Program-made: the position numbers and the translations under genes
Assembly: GCF_018402495.1 (NCBI RefSeq)
Contig: NZ_JAGYIU010000004.1
Coordinates: 186,001 to 250,000, forward strand
Direction: 5' to 3'
DNA: 64,000 nt
Origin: Pseudoalteromonas sp.
GTDB lineage: Bacteria > Pseudomonadota > Gammaproteobacteria > Enterobacterales > Alteromonadaceae
Notes under the pieces: generated by a model
Told to the model about the DNA's origin: nothing
Seen by the model: the letters and a program-made list of their open reading frames with translations, nothing else
Database searches by the model: none
Part shown: positions 1 through 8,923 of the stretch, piece after piece
Numbering within the stretch: the stretch's first letter is position 1
How the letters are laid out: each line of letters starts with the position of its first letter

Positions 1-894
1 CAAGACGTTGCAACGCTTACAGCTGAGCGAAAAAATCAACGTTACTTACCTGATGTTCCTTTTCCTGACACCCTAACACTTGAAGCTAATTTACAGCGAG
101 CAACGCAAAGTAGCGATATAGTGTTGGTAGTTGTGCCAAGCCACGCTTTTGCTGATACGTTAAAGCAAATTAAACCTGCTTTACGACAAAATGCAAAAAT
201 AGCATGGGCCACCAAAGGACTTGAGCCAAATACAGGGCGTTTACTGCAAGAAGTTGCAGTGCAAGAGTTAGGTGAAGATGTGCCATTAGCGGTACTTTCA
301 GGTCCCACCTTTGCCAAAGAAATGGCGATGGGCTCACCGACCGCCATTTCGGTATCATCAACCTCCTCAGCATTTGCCAAACAAATAGCCGATTTACTGC
401 ATTGTGGGCGCTCGTTTAGGGTGTATAACAATGATGACTTTATTGGTATTCAACTTGGCGGTGCGGTTAAAAATGTCATTGCCATTGGCGCAGGGATTTC
501 TGATGGTGTAGGTTTTGGTGCCAATGCACGTACAGCACTAATTACACGTGGTTTGGCCGAGTTATCCCGTTTAGGATGTGCACTGGGTGCAAAGCCTGAA
601 ACCTTTATGGGCATGGCTGGTTTAGGCGATTTAATTTTAACCTGTACCGATAATCAATCGCGCAACCGTCGTTTTGGTTTGGCCTTAGGTAAAGGCGAAA
701 GTGTTGATGACGCCATTGCATCAATTGGCCAAGTGGTTGAAGGTTTTAGAAATACCAAAGAAGTGTATTTACTAGCACAACGCGCGGGTGTAGAAATGCC
801 TATCACTGAGCAAATATACAAAGTACTTTACGAAAATAAAGATATGAAAGCAGCGGCTATGGCGTTACTCGGCAGAGAGCAAAAATCTGAGTAA
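1..894 (+). CDS. gpsA: Glycerol-3-phosphate dehydrogenase [NAD(P)+], 5'-truncated
   Basis: Cytosolic enzyme that reduces dihydroxyacetone phosphate to sn-glycerol 3-phosphate for phospholipid synthesis. The track starts at an internal codon (121), but the frame is open back to base 1, and the extra residues ([10 protein letters not shown], then VVVPSHAF) are typical GpsA sequence. About 297 codons are present against roughly 335-340 in the family, so the N-terminal NAD-binding glycine motif lies outside the window. Visible motifs are [13 protein letters not shown] with the catalytic lysine, ARTALITRG and [12 protein letters not shown]. The call is secure; only the 5' end is missing. Confidence 0.97.
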   Translation, partial: QDVATLTAERKNQRYLPDVPFPDTLTLEANLQRATQSSDIVLVVVPSHAFADTLKQIKPALRQNAKIAWATKGLEPNTGRLLQEVAVQELGEDVPLAVLSGPTFAKEMAMGSPTAISVSSTSSAFAKQIADLLHCGRSFRVYNNDDFIGIQLGGAVKNVIAIGAGISDGVGFGANARTALITRGLAELSRLGCALGAKPETFMGMAGLGDLILTCTDNQSRNRRFGLALGKGESVDDAIASIGQVVEGFRNTKEVYLLAQRAGVEMPITEQIYKVLYENKDMKAAAMALLGREQKSE

Positions 895-911
895 TACTCG
901 AATTATAAAAC

Positions 912-949
912 AACCTTAAGATCAAAACGAAGCTTCTTATCTTAAGGTT
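912..949 (+). terminator. Hairpin downstream of gpsA
   Basis: Perfect 11-bp inverted repeat AACCTTAAGAT / ATCTTAAGGTT with a 16-nt loop, beginning 18 bases after the gpsA stop. There is no clean T-run after it, so termination is inferred from position between convergent genes. Confidence 0.4.
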
Positions 950-1276
950 ATTTCAATAGCAATTGCATTAAACGAGTGATTAATTATAACAATATGAGTG
1001 AGTTAACGCAGCATCAATGCCAAACAGGCGCTGTCCTTCGGGTTCTGCCTAGGAGCGATTTACTCTTTGTTGCCTACATAGATGGTGGTAGGGGGCGTGA
1101 GCAGGACGCACACGCTTTGCTCGGTTTTTTACCTATTCTTACATGGATGTAAGCCAGTAGAATAACGCAGGAGCAGTTATCGAGCCCACTCGATTACAAA
1201 CCTCTTGGGGCGATTAAACCGCCCCTGGTTTGAACGAATTTTAATCCGCAAAGGTCAACAGGCTCTAGTTTTTGGG
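950..1276. other. Intergenic region with several small palindromes
   Basis: No gene is seen between gpsA and the convergent chemoreceptor gene. The stretch holds a chain of short stem-loops: a perfect palindrome CTTACATGGATGTAAG (1138-1153), a related imperfect one around 1073-1095, a GCGTG/CACGC pair near 1096-1122, and GGGGCG/CGCCCC (1207-1225). It resembles a degraded interspersed repeat or a structured 3' region. No function can be assigned. Confidence 0.5.
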
Positions 1277-2764
1277 TTAGGTTTTAAAAACACTGGCAGA
1301 GTTTTTTAATTGTGCAGCTAGTTCTTTCATATCCCGAGAGTAAGTTTGAACCTGTTCAATTTTAGCCATACTATTTTGTCCGGCCGATACCACTTCATTA
1401 ATATTTTTGCTTAAATCTTCTGCAACAGTACTTTGCTCTGTAACTGCGCTCGATATATGGCTCGACATTTGGGTAATAGATCCAATAGCGTCAGAAATAT
1501 TTGCAATAAGCTCGCTCGCTGCACTTGCTGCATTCATACTGTCTTGACTCATATTTTTGCTAAGCTGCATTACATTCACTGCAGACTGAGAGCCTTCTTG
1601 TAGCTTTTCAATAGTGGCATGAATTTCAGCGGTGCTTTTTTGCGTTCGGCTTGCTAAAGAACGAACTTCATCAGCAACTACGGCAAATCCTCGGCCTTGC
1701 TCACCCGCACGAGCGGCTTCAATAGCGGCGTTTAATGCCAGCAAATTTGTTTGCTCTGCAATAGCTTGAATAACGTCAAGTACCGACACAATTCCCTGAA
1801 CTGACTCTTCAAGTTTACTAATAACTCTGGATGATTCATCAAGTTGACCGACTAAACTTTCAATGGAGTTGATAGAGCTTAAAAACGCCTCATGTACTTT
1901 TTGTGCATCTATATTAGCGGTTTCTGCAGAGCTTAAGGTGTGCTTGGCGTTGTTTTTTATTTCGGTTGCTGAGGATGCCATTTGCGTTATAGCTGTGGCT
2001 ATTTGATCTGTTTCTGCTTGTTGAGAGGTTAAATAGTGCACCCCTTCTGCACTTAAAGTTGAAATGTTGCCAGCAACACTCAGTGAATCATCTACCGATA
2101 ATTTAAAACCGTTTATTAGCGCTGCTATTTTATGCTCAAACTTATTAAACGAGGCGGCAAGTTGACCTATTTCGTCATCGCGTCTGACTATAATTTCTTG
2201 TGTTAAATCGCCATCACCACTGGCTATTGTTGCCATTTTCTCTGCTACTTCAGATAGCGGCTGTGCAACCAGTTTTTTAAAAATATAAACTAAAACAGCC
2301 CCTAAAATACTGGCAAGTAATACAACCTCAATAGCTGAAAATATTGCCAATTCGCTGAGTACTTTATCAATATGGCTATATTCAACGTAAAGACTAACAG
2401 AGCCTACTTTATTGGGCGTACCTGAATCATCAAAAATAAGCTCACTTTTTATAACAGACGGCGTTTTTGCACCGTCTGTTTCTGCAAAAACTTGTTCATT
2501 TGTATCATAGATTGTTATTTTTGAAATGTTTTCAGAAGCTACCTCAGCATTTATTAGCTTATTAGCGAGCTCTTCTTGAAAATTCCACATGGCATTGGGT
2601 AACGATAAACCAATACGTTCCTTAGCTAAGCTAATTTCAGTATCAAGTTTTTGCTTCAGTTGTGTGCTTTGGGTGGTGTAATCGTAAACTCCAAAGCATA
2701 ACAGCACCAGTACCATAGCACTCAACGTGGTAACAACAAGCCTGAATAAAATTGAACGAGTCAA
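1277..2764 (-). CDS. Methyl-accepting chemotaxis protein
   Basis: Inner-membrane chemoreceptor of 495 residues. TM1 is about residues 8-27, a small periplasmic sensor about 28-140, TM2 about 141-163 and a HAMP domain about 164-216. The cytoplasmic signalling hairpin follows, with the conserved tip [20 protein letters not shown]. No C-terminal CheR/CheB tether pentapeptide is visible. The gene starts 9 bases after the stop of the upstream solute-binding protein gene, so the two are probably one transcript. The binding protein may therefore present a ligand to this receptor (inference). Confidence 0.95.
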   Translation of the reverse strand: MTRSILFRLVVTTLSAMVLVLLCFGVYDYTTQSTQLKQKLDTEISLAKERIGLSLPNAMWNFQEELANKLINAEVASENISKITIYDTNEQVFAETDGAKTPSVIKSELIFDDSGTPNKVGSVSLYVEYSHIDKVLSELAIFSAIEVVLLASILGAVLVYIFKKLVAQPLSEVAEKMATIASGDGDLTQEIIVRRDDEIGQLAASFNKFEHKIAALINGFKLSVDDSLSVAGNISTLSAEGVHYLTSQQAETDQIATAITQMASSATEIKNNAKHTLSSAETANIDAQKVHEAFLSSINSIESLVGQLDESSRVISKLEESVQGIVSVLDVIQAIAEQTNLLALNAAIEAARAGEQGRGFAVVADEVRSLASRTQKSTAEIHATIEKLQEGSQSAVNVMQLSKNMSQDSMNAASAASELIANISDAIGSITQMSSHISSAVTEQSTVAEDLSKNINEVVSAGQNSMAKIEQVQTYSRDMKELAAQLKNSASVFKT

Positions 2765-2773
2765 AGGATACCC

Positions 2774-3499
2774 TTACTTTAAATAGTTAGACATAATTGC
2801 ATCAACATCTATTTTCTTTAATCCTTTATTGTAAATTTGTTGCCATTTTTGTCCTTCGGCATCATTTCTAAATGCAATATGTAAAGTTTTGGTTTCTAGC
2901 AAATTTGCATTCATCGCAATTTTGTCTTTTACGCCAGCCAACGAACTATCGGTATTAAGTAAATAATTTAATACGTTAGCATCAATAACGGCTGCATCTA
3001 TTCTGCCAGCGGCCACTTTTTTAATATTTAGCACATCTGAAGGCACAGCATCACCTTTAATAGCGCCAGAGGCAATCATATCGTCAAGCTCTTTGGTGTT
3101 TACATAATCTTGTACTACACCAATGCGTTTACCTGCTAAATCGCTCACAGCTGAAAAGCTAACAGGTTTTGAATTATTTTGTACTAATCCGAGAGGGCCT
3201 GTTCCGGTTGGATCTGAAAACACAAAGTCAGATGTGTCGTGCATGTATTCAGGAAAGTAACCTACGTATTTAGAACCCGCTTGTGAGGCTGAGTTAACCG
3301 CTCGCGACCAAGGGAAAAAATCAACAACCAGTTCATGGCCTTCAGCTTTAAAGGCGGCTTTTGCGACCGCAACCGATGCGCCTTGCTGATCCAATGATTT
3401 AGCAGAGTAAGGTGGCCAATCTAGCGACGTTAGGTAAACCGTGTCGGCGGTGACTAGGTTCGAAAAACTAAGCAGTATAAATAAAAGTAATGTTTTCAT
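2774..3499 (-). CDS. Periplasmic solute-binding protein, family 3 type
   Basis: 241 residues with a signal peptide (cleavage probably after VTA, near residue 18). The fold matches amino-acid-type (SBP_bac_3) binding proteins: LTSLDWPPYS near the N-terminus and a GKRIGVVQDYVNT lobe-2 opening. No permease or ATPase genes are nearby, and the next gene is a chemoreceptor. A sensory role, or a role with a distant transporter, is more likely than a local ABC importer. The ligand is unknown. Confidence 0.85.
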   Translation of the reverse strand: MKTLLLFILLSFSNLVTADTVYLTSLDWPPYSAKSLDQQGASVAVAKAAFKAEGHELVVDFFPWSRAVNSASQAGSKYVGYFPEYMHDTSDFVFSDPTGTGPLGLVQNNSKPVSFSAVSDLAGKRIGVVQDYVNTKELDDMIASGAIKGDAVPSDVLNIKKVAAGRIDAAVIDANVLNYLLNTDSSLAGVKDKIAMNANLLETKTLHIAFRNDAEGQKWQQIYNKGLKKIDVDAIMSNYLK

Positions 3500-3544
3500 A
3501 TTTCGCCTTTAAAAGTTGAATGTTCCAAAGTGATTTCATGCATG

Positions 3545-3916
3545 CTAGACGTTTAAGTTGGTATTGCCATAATTAAATTTAGCGTAAGCTTCAGTTTAGT
3601 TATAGCCTGAGCTAACATCTTCGCCATGGAAGGTAAAGTGAGCTACACCTAGATTTATAGAATCGGTTTGATTAGTGAAATAACCTACATAACCCTCTGC
3701 TGTTATATTTTTACCTTCGCTAAAATCGATATTAGCCTCCCAAACAACAGCATTAAAACCTGTACTGTCAGTCCAATCAAAACTTGCGTGTAGTGTAGGG
3801 GCCGTTTGTGTTTGGTTAACGCTGTTAAATAGGTGAGCAGGTAAGAGAGTTGCCGTTGCTGAGGCAAATGTTGAGATAGAACATAGTAATAGAAAGCTAG
3901 GTATAAATTTCGTCAT
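3545..3916 (-). pseudogene. Broken outer-membrane-type protein (TIGR02001/Gcw_chp-like)
   Basis: The open part (3596-3916, 106 codons) has a signal peptide and segments ASFDWTDSTGFNAVVWEAN and GYVGYFTN typical of TIGR02001-type outer membrane proteins, which are normally over 200 residues. It stops at a TAA after SSGYN. The same frame then continues past the TAA with TEAYAKFNYGNTNLNV, which still looks like the family, before a TAG at 3545-3547. This suggests a nonsense mutation plus loss of the C-terminal half. Family assignment is by eye; a genuine short secreted protein is the alternative. Confidence 0.6.
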
Positions 3917-4029
3917 AACGTTTCAATACCGTTATTGTAATTAAACTTAGCTTAGTACAATATTTTTACTTTTGAAAAGTTGTTAGATGTTTTTATTTAT
4001 AAAGGGTTAAGTGTTAGCGGTTGATCGTA

Positions 4030-4157
4030 GGCGCGAGGGGAGAGGCGCGAGGTGCGAGGCGCGAGGTGCGGGGTGCGAGGCGCGAGGCGCGAGGCGCGAG
4101 GCGCGAGGTCTAGGCCCGAAGCCCGACGCTCGTAACCCGCAACCCGAAGCCCGTAAC
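4030..4157 (+). repeat. Heptanucleotide array, G-rich then C-rich
   Basis: Period-7 tandem repeat. Units of CGCGAGG with variants run to about 4109. Without losing the 7-base phase the array changes to C-rich units (CCGAAGC, CCGACGC, TCGTAAC, CCGCAAC). With the array at 4223-4290 it encloses a REP-like palindrome. This and the next two entries fill the 371-bp gap between the broken gene and trmL. Confidence 0.9.
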
Positions 4158-4162
4158 ATAAA

Positions 4163-4187
4163 GTGCGCGGCATAAAGCCCCGCCTAC
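4163..4187 (-). repeat. REP-like palindrome
   Basis: Sequence GCGCGGCATAAAGCCCCGCC followed by TAC. It is the reverse complement of the GTAGGCGGGGCTTTATGCCGCG unit seen at 17156 and 17302. The GCGGG-type stem with a TTTA/TAAA loop resembles the Pseudomonas putida REP family. Confidence 0.7.
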
Positions 4188-4222
4188 GCTTAACCCAAAC
4201 ACCGTGCTTGGCTTAATCCCTG

Positions 4223-4290
4223 CCTAGAACCTAGAACCTAGAACCTAGAACCTAGAACCTAGAACCTCGATGCCCGCCGCCCGAACTCTA
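4223..4290 (+). repeat. Heptanucleotide array CCTAGAA
   Basis: About six identical CCTAGAA units followed by degenerate period-7 units (CCTCGAT, GCCCGCC, GCCCGAA). The array reaches the 3' end of trmL. It is the C-rich right partner of the array at 4030. Confidence 0.9.
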
Positions 4291-4752
4291 TTGCGCGTTT
4301 GGAAAACCAAGTTGACGCCAAGACTCATACACAAACACGGCAACAGCGTTAGATAAATTCATACTGCGGCTGTCGGCTTGCATAGGAATGCGTACGCGTT
4401 GTTCGTTAGGTAATGCTTGAATCATGTCATCTGGTAGGCCGCGTGTTTCAGGGCCAAACACTAAGCAGTCACCGGCTTGATACTGTGCTTGATGATGAAA
4501 TTGGCTGCCTTTAGTCGTACATGCATACACTTTTTTAGGCTGGCATTTTTCCAGGTAAGCTTCAAATGAGGCATGGCGTTGAACATGGCTAAATTCATGG
4601 TAATCAAGGCCGGCACGTTTTACACGTTTATCATCCCATTCAAATCCTAGCGGTTCAATTAAGTGCAGTGCATAGCCTGTATTAGCACATAAACGAATGA
4701 TATTTCCGGTGTTAGGTGGAATTTCAGGTTGGTATAAAACAATATCCAGCAC
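4288..4752 (-). CDS. trmL: tRNA (cytidine/uridine-34 2'-O)-methyltransferase
   Basis: SPOUT-family methyltransferase that methylates the wobble ribose of tRNA-Leu isoacceptors. At 154 residues it is close to E. coli TrmL (157). Landmarks are the N-terminal [21 protein letters not shown] and the knot region [11 protein letters not shown] and [14 protein letters not shown]. In E. coli trmL also lies between gpsA and the cpx/fieF genes, which supports orthology. The last bases overlap the edge of a heptanucleotide array. Confidence 0.97.
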   Translation of the reverse strand: MLDIVLYQPEIPPNTGNIIRLCANTGYALHLIEPLGFEWDDKRVKRAGLDYHEFSHVQRHASFEAYLEKCQPKKVYACTTKGSQFHHQAQYQAGDCLVFGPETRGLPDDMIQALPNEQRVRIPMQADSRSMNLSNAVAVFVYESWRQLGFPNAQ

Positions 4753-4857
4753 AATAAGCCCTATAAAATCTTTAATTTAACAAGCGCAGTATACACGAAC
4801 AATAAATAAAAACTGATATACTAAAAATATTAAATACACCATACAGCGAACAAAAAC

Positions 4858-5739
4858 GTGCACAATCGCAGTTATGAATTTTGGGTTAAAGCCTCTAGCA
4901 TAGTCACCATGCTCATGGTGAGTTTAATGATAGCGACCAAAGCATGGGCATGGCTTGCGTCGGGATCGGCCTCAATGCTCGGCTCACTGACTGATTCATT
5001 AATGGATATTACTGCAACGCTTATGAGTTTTTTAGTTTTATCGTATGCACTGCGCCCCGCAGATGACGACCACCGATTTGGTCACGGTAAAGCAGAGGCA
5101 CTTGCAGGGCTTGCTCAAGCGGCGTTTATTGCAGGTTCGGGGTGTTTATTGGCATTTCATGGCATTGAGCGATTAATTAATCCAGTAGCGCTTAGCCACT
5201 CACTATTAGGCGTGTGGGTAAGTATTTTTGCCATAGCTTGTACATTAGTTGTTGTATTTTTTCAAAATAAAGTTATTAAACACACAGAATCAATTGCCAT
5301 AAAAGCCGACTCAGTACACTACAAGGGCGATTTAATTTTAAACGCAGCGGTACTGCTTGCTATTTTACTGGCCTATTATGGTGTGCTATATGCCGATCCA
5401 TTATTTGCCATTGGGGTCGCGGGTTATTTATTGTATAACAGCTGGGATATTGCCACCGAGAGTGCTTCGCATTTAATGGATAAAGAGCTGCCAGATGAAG
5501 AAAAACAAAGCATTTTTAAAATAGCTCAAGCACACGAAGATGTCCATGGCGTGCATGGTGTACGTACTCGACAGGGTGGTAAAGTTAAGTTTATTCAACT
5601 GCATTTAGAGCTTGATGACAACTTACCACTGATTCGCGCCCACAAAGTAGCAGACGAAGTAGAGTTGATGATTACTCAGCAATTTGAATCACAAGTTGAT
5701 ATTTTGATTCACCTCGATCCACTATCGGCTGGTCGTTAG
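4858..5739 (+). CDS. fieF: Cation-efflux pump (Zn2+/Fe2+), CDF family
   Basis: Inner-membrane proton-driven exporter of divalent metals, 293 residues (E. coli FieF 300). The GTG start is chosen because MHNRSYEFWVKA aligns with the FieF N-terminus. Metal-site motifs are DSLMD in TM2, HRFGHGKAEALAGL between TM2 and TM3, and KADSVHYKGD in TM5. The C-terminal cytoplasmic domain is present (HGVRTRQGGKVKFIQLHLE). The 3' end overlaps the convergent hydrolase gene by 18 bases. Confidence 0.93.
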   Translation: MHNRSYEFWVKASSIVTMLMVSLMIATKAWAWLASGSASMLGSLTDSLMDITATLMSFLVLSYALRPADDDHRFGHGKAEALAGLAQAAFIAGSGCLLAFHGIERLINPVALSHSLLGVWVSIFAIACTLVVVFFQNKVIKHTESIAIKADSVHYKGDLILNAAVLLAILLAYYGVLYADPLFAIGVAGYLLYNSWDIATESASHLMDKELPDEEKQSIFKIAQAHEDVHGVHGVRTRQGGKVKFIQLHLELDDNLPLIRAHKVADEVELMITQQFESQVDILIHLDPLSAGR

Positions 5740-6675
5740 CGACTCGCAAAATTTATACAGGCTAGTTAGCACGGGTTGGCGAATAGCATCGCGCTCAAAA
5801 AACAGCTCGTGTTTAGCTCCTTTAAACTCTTTTATTAGTGTATTTTTATGTCGGCTTGCTAGCTTATGCTGGGCTTGGTTATCGACCACCTGATCGTTTT
5901 CTGCACTGGCTATAAATAATGGGGTGGTGACAGAGAGTGTATCGAGTGCTTTAATAAATTGAAAGCTTGCATGTAACCAACCATAAGTTACACCACCTAA
6001 TTGCAACAGTGGGGTGTGCTGATAAGTTGACCTAAACTGCTCATAGCGTATTTGGCTACCTGTTAAGGTATTTAGGGCAAACTCCTCAGGTAAGTAATCG
6101 CTTTGTCCTAGCGCATAACACCCAGAGAACCCCAGTAATGAAGCACCTGCCGCAATAAAGCGTGCCACAGGTTTAGGTATTCCATTTGTGTAAATATCAA
6201 ACATAGGGGCTGATAAAAACGCACCACTAAAACTATGTTCATAACGGGCTAGGTAATCAACGGCAATCGCGCCGCCCATTGAGTGGCTAAGTAGCACTTT
6301 TTTACCCTGCCAGTGCTTATTAACCACCTCACTATTAAATTGATTAAGATCGCAGCTATAATCTTCAAACTGTTTTACATAGCCTTTGTGTGGGTTTTTT
6401 AATAATCGGTAAGAGCGCCCTTGCCCTTGGTGATCAACAATAAAAACTGCAAAATTATTACAGTAAAGCTCCCAAAGCAGCTCTTTGTATTTGTCGAGCC
6501 CTTCAATGCGTCCAGAGCTAATAACAATAGCGGTGTGGGCTTGTTGAGGTTTTGCATAAGCATAAAATAATTTACCGGCAGCCGTGTTTAAGTAAGCTTT
6601 TTTTAGCGTATTAATATAAAAATCGTTAATGGCTGATAAATTATTTTCAAGCTCGCTTTCTGTACTATAAAACAT
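5722..6675 (-). CDS. Alpha/beta hydrolase, PldB-like lysophospholipase
   Basis: Predicted serine hydrolase of the monoacylglycerol lipase/lysophospholipase L2 group. Visible are the oxyanion region VISSGRIEG, VDHQGQGRS, the nucleophile elbow SHSMGGA, an acid segment ASAENDQVVD and the catalytic histidine in GAKHELFFE. The track start at 6708 would overlap the kinase gene by 44 bases. The ATG at 6675 has a GAGA ribosome binding site and overlaps by only 11, so it is preferred. It is the third gene after cpxR-cpxA, so it may be co-expressed with the stress system. Substrate unknown. Confidence 0.85.
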   Translation of the reverse strand: MFYSTESELENNLSAINDFYINTLKKAYLNTAAGKLFYAYAKPQQAHTAIVISSGRIEGLDKYKELLWELYCNNFAVFIVDHQGQGRSYRLLKNPHKGYVKQFEDYSCDLNQFNSEVVNKHWQGKKVLLSHSMGGAIAVDYLARYEHSFSGAFLSAPMFDIYTNGIPKPVARFIAAGASLLGFSGCYALGQSDYLPEEFALNTLTGSQIRYEQFRSTYQHTPLLQLGGVTYGWLHASFQFIKALDTLSVTTPLFIASAENDQVVDNQAQHKLASRHKNTLIKEFKGAKHELFFERDAIRQPVLTSLYKFCESLTTSR

Positions 6676-8092
6676 GGTTTCTCTTTTGTATTGGCAAGCT
6701 GACCTCAACGCATAGTCCGCCCAAGTCTTTATTTGATAAAGCTAAATCTCCGCCATGGGCAATCACCGCATTTTTTGCAATGGCTAATCCCAATCCTGTG
6801 CCGCCACTAACACGATCGCGAGCATCTGATTGCCTAAAAAATGGCTCACACAGTTTATCTAGTTGCGCTGCGGGAACGCCAGGGCCGTCATCACAAATTT
6901 GTATAGTGATAGTATCACTGTGTTTTAGGGTGATACTAATAGTATGTTGTGCATATTTAATTGCATTACGTAAAATATTTTCAAGTGCGCTGGCAATCAA
7001 CATCTCGTCGCACTCTATATTTACCTGTGCATCACCTTGTATAAGTAACATTTTATTATGTTGTTTTGCTTCAAACTGAGCATCATTAATCACATGGTCA
7101 ACAATTACTTGTAGCGACTGTGTTTGCAGCGATAAAGGCTGACTGTTAGCCTCTAAACGCGATACCTGCAACACATCTGCTATCATTTTATCTAGCTGAT
7201 TGGCTTCTTTTTCAATGCGCAGTAAATAAGATTGACTGGCCTCACTCGCTTGCATTTGCGCCAGCCCTGTCGCCATTTTTAAACGTGTTAAAGGCGAGCG
7301 TAACTCATGAGATATATCGGCCAATAAACGTTTTTGAGCGCTTAGTAATTGCTCTAATTGGTCAGCCATACGATTAAAGTCGCGCCCTAAAATACCTAGT
7401 TCATCTTTGCGCTGACTGCTTATTGCTGCTCGCGCACTTAAGTCGCCACTAGAGAGCCTAATAGCCGCTTGTTTTAGGCTATTAATAGGAGCAATCAGAT
7501 TACGACTAAATAAAAAACTCAAAGCAAGCGAAGCGATAACCGCGATAGAAATTTTTAGCCATGCAGGCAGTAATTTTAAGCGAATAAAAAGTGGACGCTT
7601 ATGATTTATATCGATTTCATATAACTCAAACTCCCCTTGGGGCACACTAACGCGTACGGGGCCAAAAGCTTGATAGTATTCAGTAAAAATAACTTGTGGT
7701 GGCATGCCTTTAGTAAAGTTAAGTAAGCTTAAATCAATTGTATTGTCGATAGATTTACTTATAAACGTCGTATCCGAATTTTGCGAATTTAGATAAAGCA
7801 TCTTACGCTTAGATAAGCGCGGGTGAGTAATAATATCGTTAATAGAGAGAGCGTGTTTATGTGCGCTACGCTCGATAACGCGCGAAAGGTATTCTAGGTT
7901 TTTAGCCATAGGCCCTTGCAATGGCTCATGACTAATAGCATTGATAAGCGAAATATTACTTAAAAAAAACAGCGCCGTGAAAGTACCAATAATAGTTAAC
8001 CAAAACCAAGCAAATACTTTAAAAAACAAATAATGCTTTGGGTGCCTTAGCCAGCTAAAACGAGGTAATTTACTCTCCTTGGATAAAGACAT
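6665..8092 (-). CDS. cpxA: Sensor histidine kinase CpxA
   Basis: Inner-membrane envelope-stress kinase. TM segments lie near residues 25-45 and 180-200 with a periplasmic domain between, then HAMP, the H-box LLADISHELRSPLTRL and the ATPase boxes NAIKYA, DDGPGVP and GGTGLGLAI. The second Met of the ORF (MSLSKESK) is used; the upstream alternative is 8101. It overlaps the end of cpxR by 23 bases, indicating translational coupling. The CpxA name rests on the H-box, partner sequence and the divergent cpxP. Confidence 0.9.
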   Translation of the reverse strand: MSLSKESKLPRFSWLRHPKHYLFFKVFAWFWLTIIGTFTALFFLSNISLINAISHEPLQGPMAKNLEYLSRVIERSAHKHALSINDIITHPRLSKRKMLYLNSQNSDTTFISKSIDNTIDLSLLNFTKGMPPQVIFTEYYQAFGPVRVSVPQGEFELYEIDINHKRPLFIRLKLLPAWLKISIAVIASLALSFLFSRNLIAPINSLKQAAIRLSSGDLSARAAISSQRKDELGILGRDFNRMADQLEQLLSAQKRLLADISHELRSPLTRLKMATGLAQMQASEASQSYLLRIEKEANQLDKMIADVLQVSRLEANSQPLSLQTQSLQVIVDHVINDAQFEAKQHNKMLLIQGDAQVNIECDEMLIASALENILRNAIKYAQHTISITLKHSDTITIQICDDGPGVPAAQLDKLCEPFFRQSDARDRVSGGTGLGLAIAKNAVIAHGGDLALSNKDLGGLCVEVSLPIQKRNHVL

Positions 8093-8756
8093 ACCCTGCA
8101 CCTCGAATCGTTTTAATTTTTTCTCCTGCGCTGTGCTCAGCTATTTTTTTACGGATATTGCTTACATGCATATCAATAGAGCGGTCAAAAGACGCTAAAC
8201 GTCTGCCTAGTACGTCTTCGCTTATTTGTTCTTTGCTTATAACATCAGGGGCATGTTTTACCAATAAAGCCAATATTTCGTATTCTGTGCCGGTTAATGT
8301 CAACGTGGTGTCATTGACACTCGCTTCACGCGCCGAAAAGTTAATGGTAATACCATTTAAACAGCGCTTTTTATTGCTATTGCTTACACTGTTAATATGT
8401 TCAATGCGGCGGGTAATAGCCTTAACGCGGGCAAGAAGTTCACGGTGGTTAAACGGTTTTGCAATATAATCATCAGCGCCAAGCTCTAAACCAAAAATAC
8501 GATCAAAGTCTTCGCCTTTAGCGGTAAGCATAATCACCGGCGTTAATTTACTTTGCCTAAGCTGTTTGAGTACCTCAAAACCGTCTATAGAGGGCAGCAT
8601 AACGTCTAGCAGTATAAGCGCATAATCGTTTTGTAAGGCAAGCTCTAAACCTTGTTGGCCATCATGTGCGGTTTGTATACTAAAGCCTTGTGCGCTTAGG
8701 TACTCGCTTAATAACTCACATAAACCAGTGTCATCATCAATCATTAATAATTTCAT
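8070..8756 (-). CDS. cpxR: Response regulator CpxR
   Basis: OmpR-family transcription factor of 228 residues. The receiver domain has the acidic pocket IDDD, the phospho-acceptor LLDVMLP and IMLTAKGEDFDRIFGLELGADDYIAKPF, which is very close to E. coli CpxR. The C-terminal winged helix has GTEYEIL and SNIRKK. It shares a divergent intergenic region with cpxP that holds a CpxR-type box, so autoregulation is likely. Confidence 0.94.
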   Translation of the reverse strand: MKLLMIDDDTGLCELLSEYLSAQGFSIQTAHDGQQGLELALQNDYALILLDVMLPSIDGFEVLKQLRQSKLTPVIMLTAKGEDFDRIFGLELGADDYIAKPFNHRELLARVKAITRRIEHINSVSNSNKKRCLNGITINFSAREASVNDTTLTLTGTEYEILALLVKHAPDVISKEQISEDVLGRRLASFDRSIDMHVSNIRKKIAEHSAGEKIKTIRGAGYVFIQGE

Positions 8757-8820
8757 ACATAAAGCCTTACCCGCTGTTTTATAGCTTTATTTTACGCGTT
8801 AAATGCATCAAAAGTGAATC

Positions 8821-8836
8821 TTTACATAACCTTTAC
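8821..8836 (-). promoter_or_regulatory. CpxR box between cpxR and cpxP
   Basis: Direct repeat TTTAC-N6-TTTAC, which reads GTAAA-N6-GTAAA on the minus strand. This matches the tandem GTAAA consensus of CpxR. It lies 88 bases upstream of the cpxP start and 65 bases from cpxR, so it could serve both. Confidence 0.75.
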
Positions 8837-8923
8837 ACTGCTTTGCGTTACTTTGCATTGAGCCAGTTATAGTGAACTTACTGGCTTAACAGCCACAACC
8901 AACCCAAAATTAAGGTAATCATT

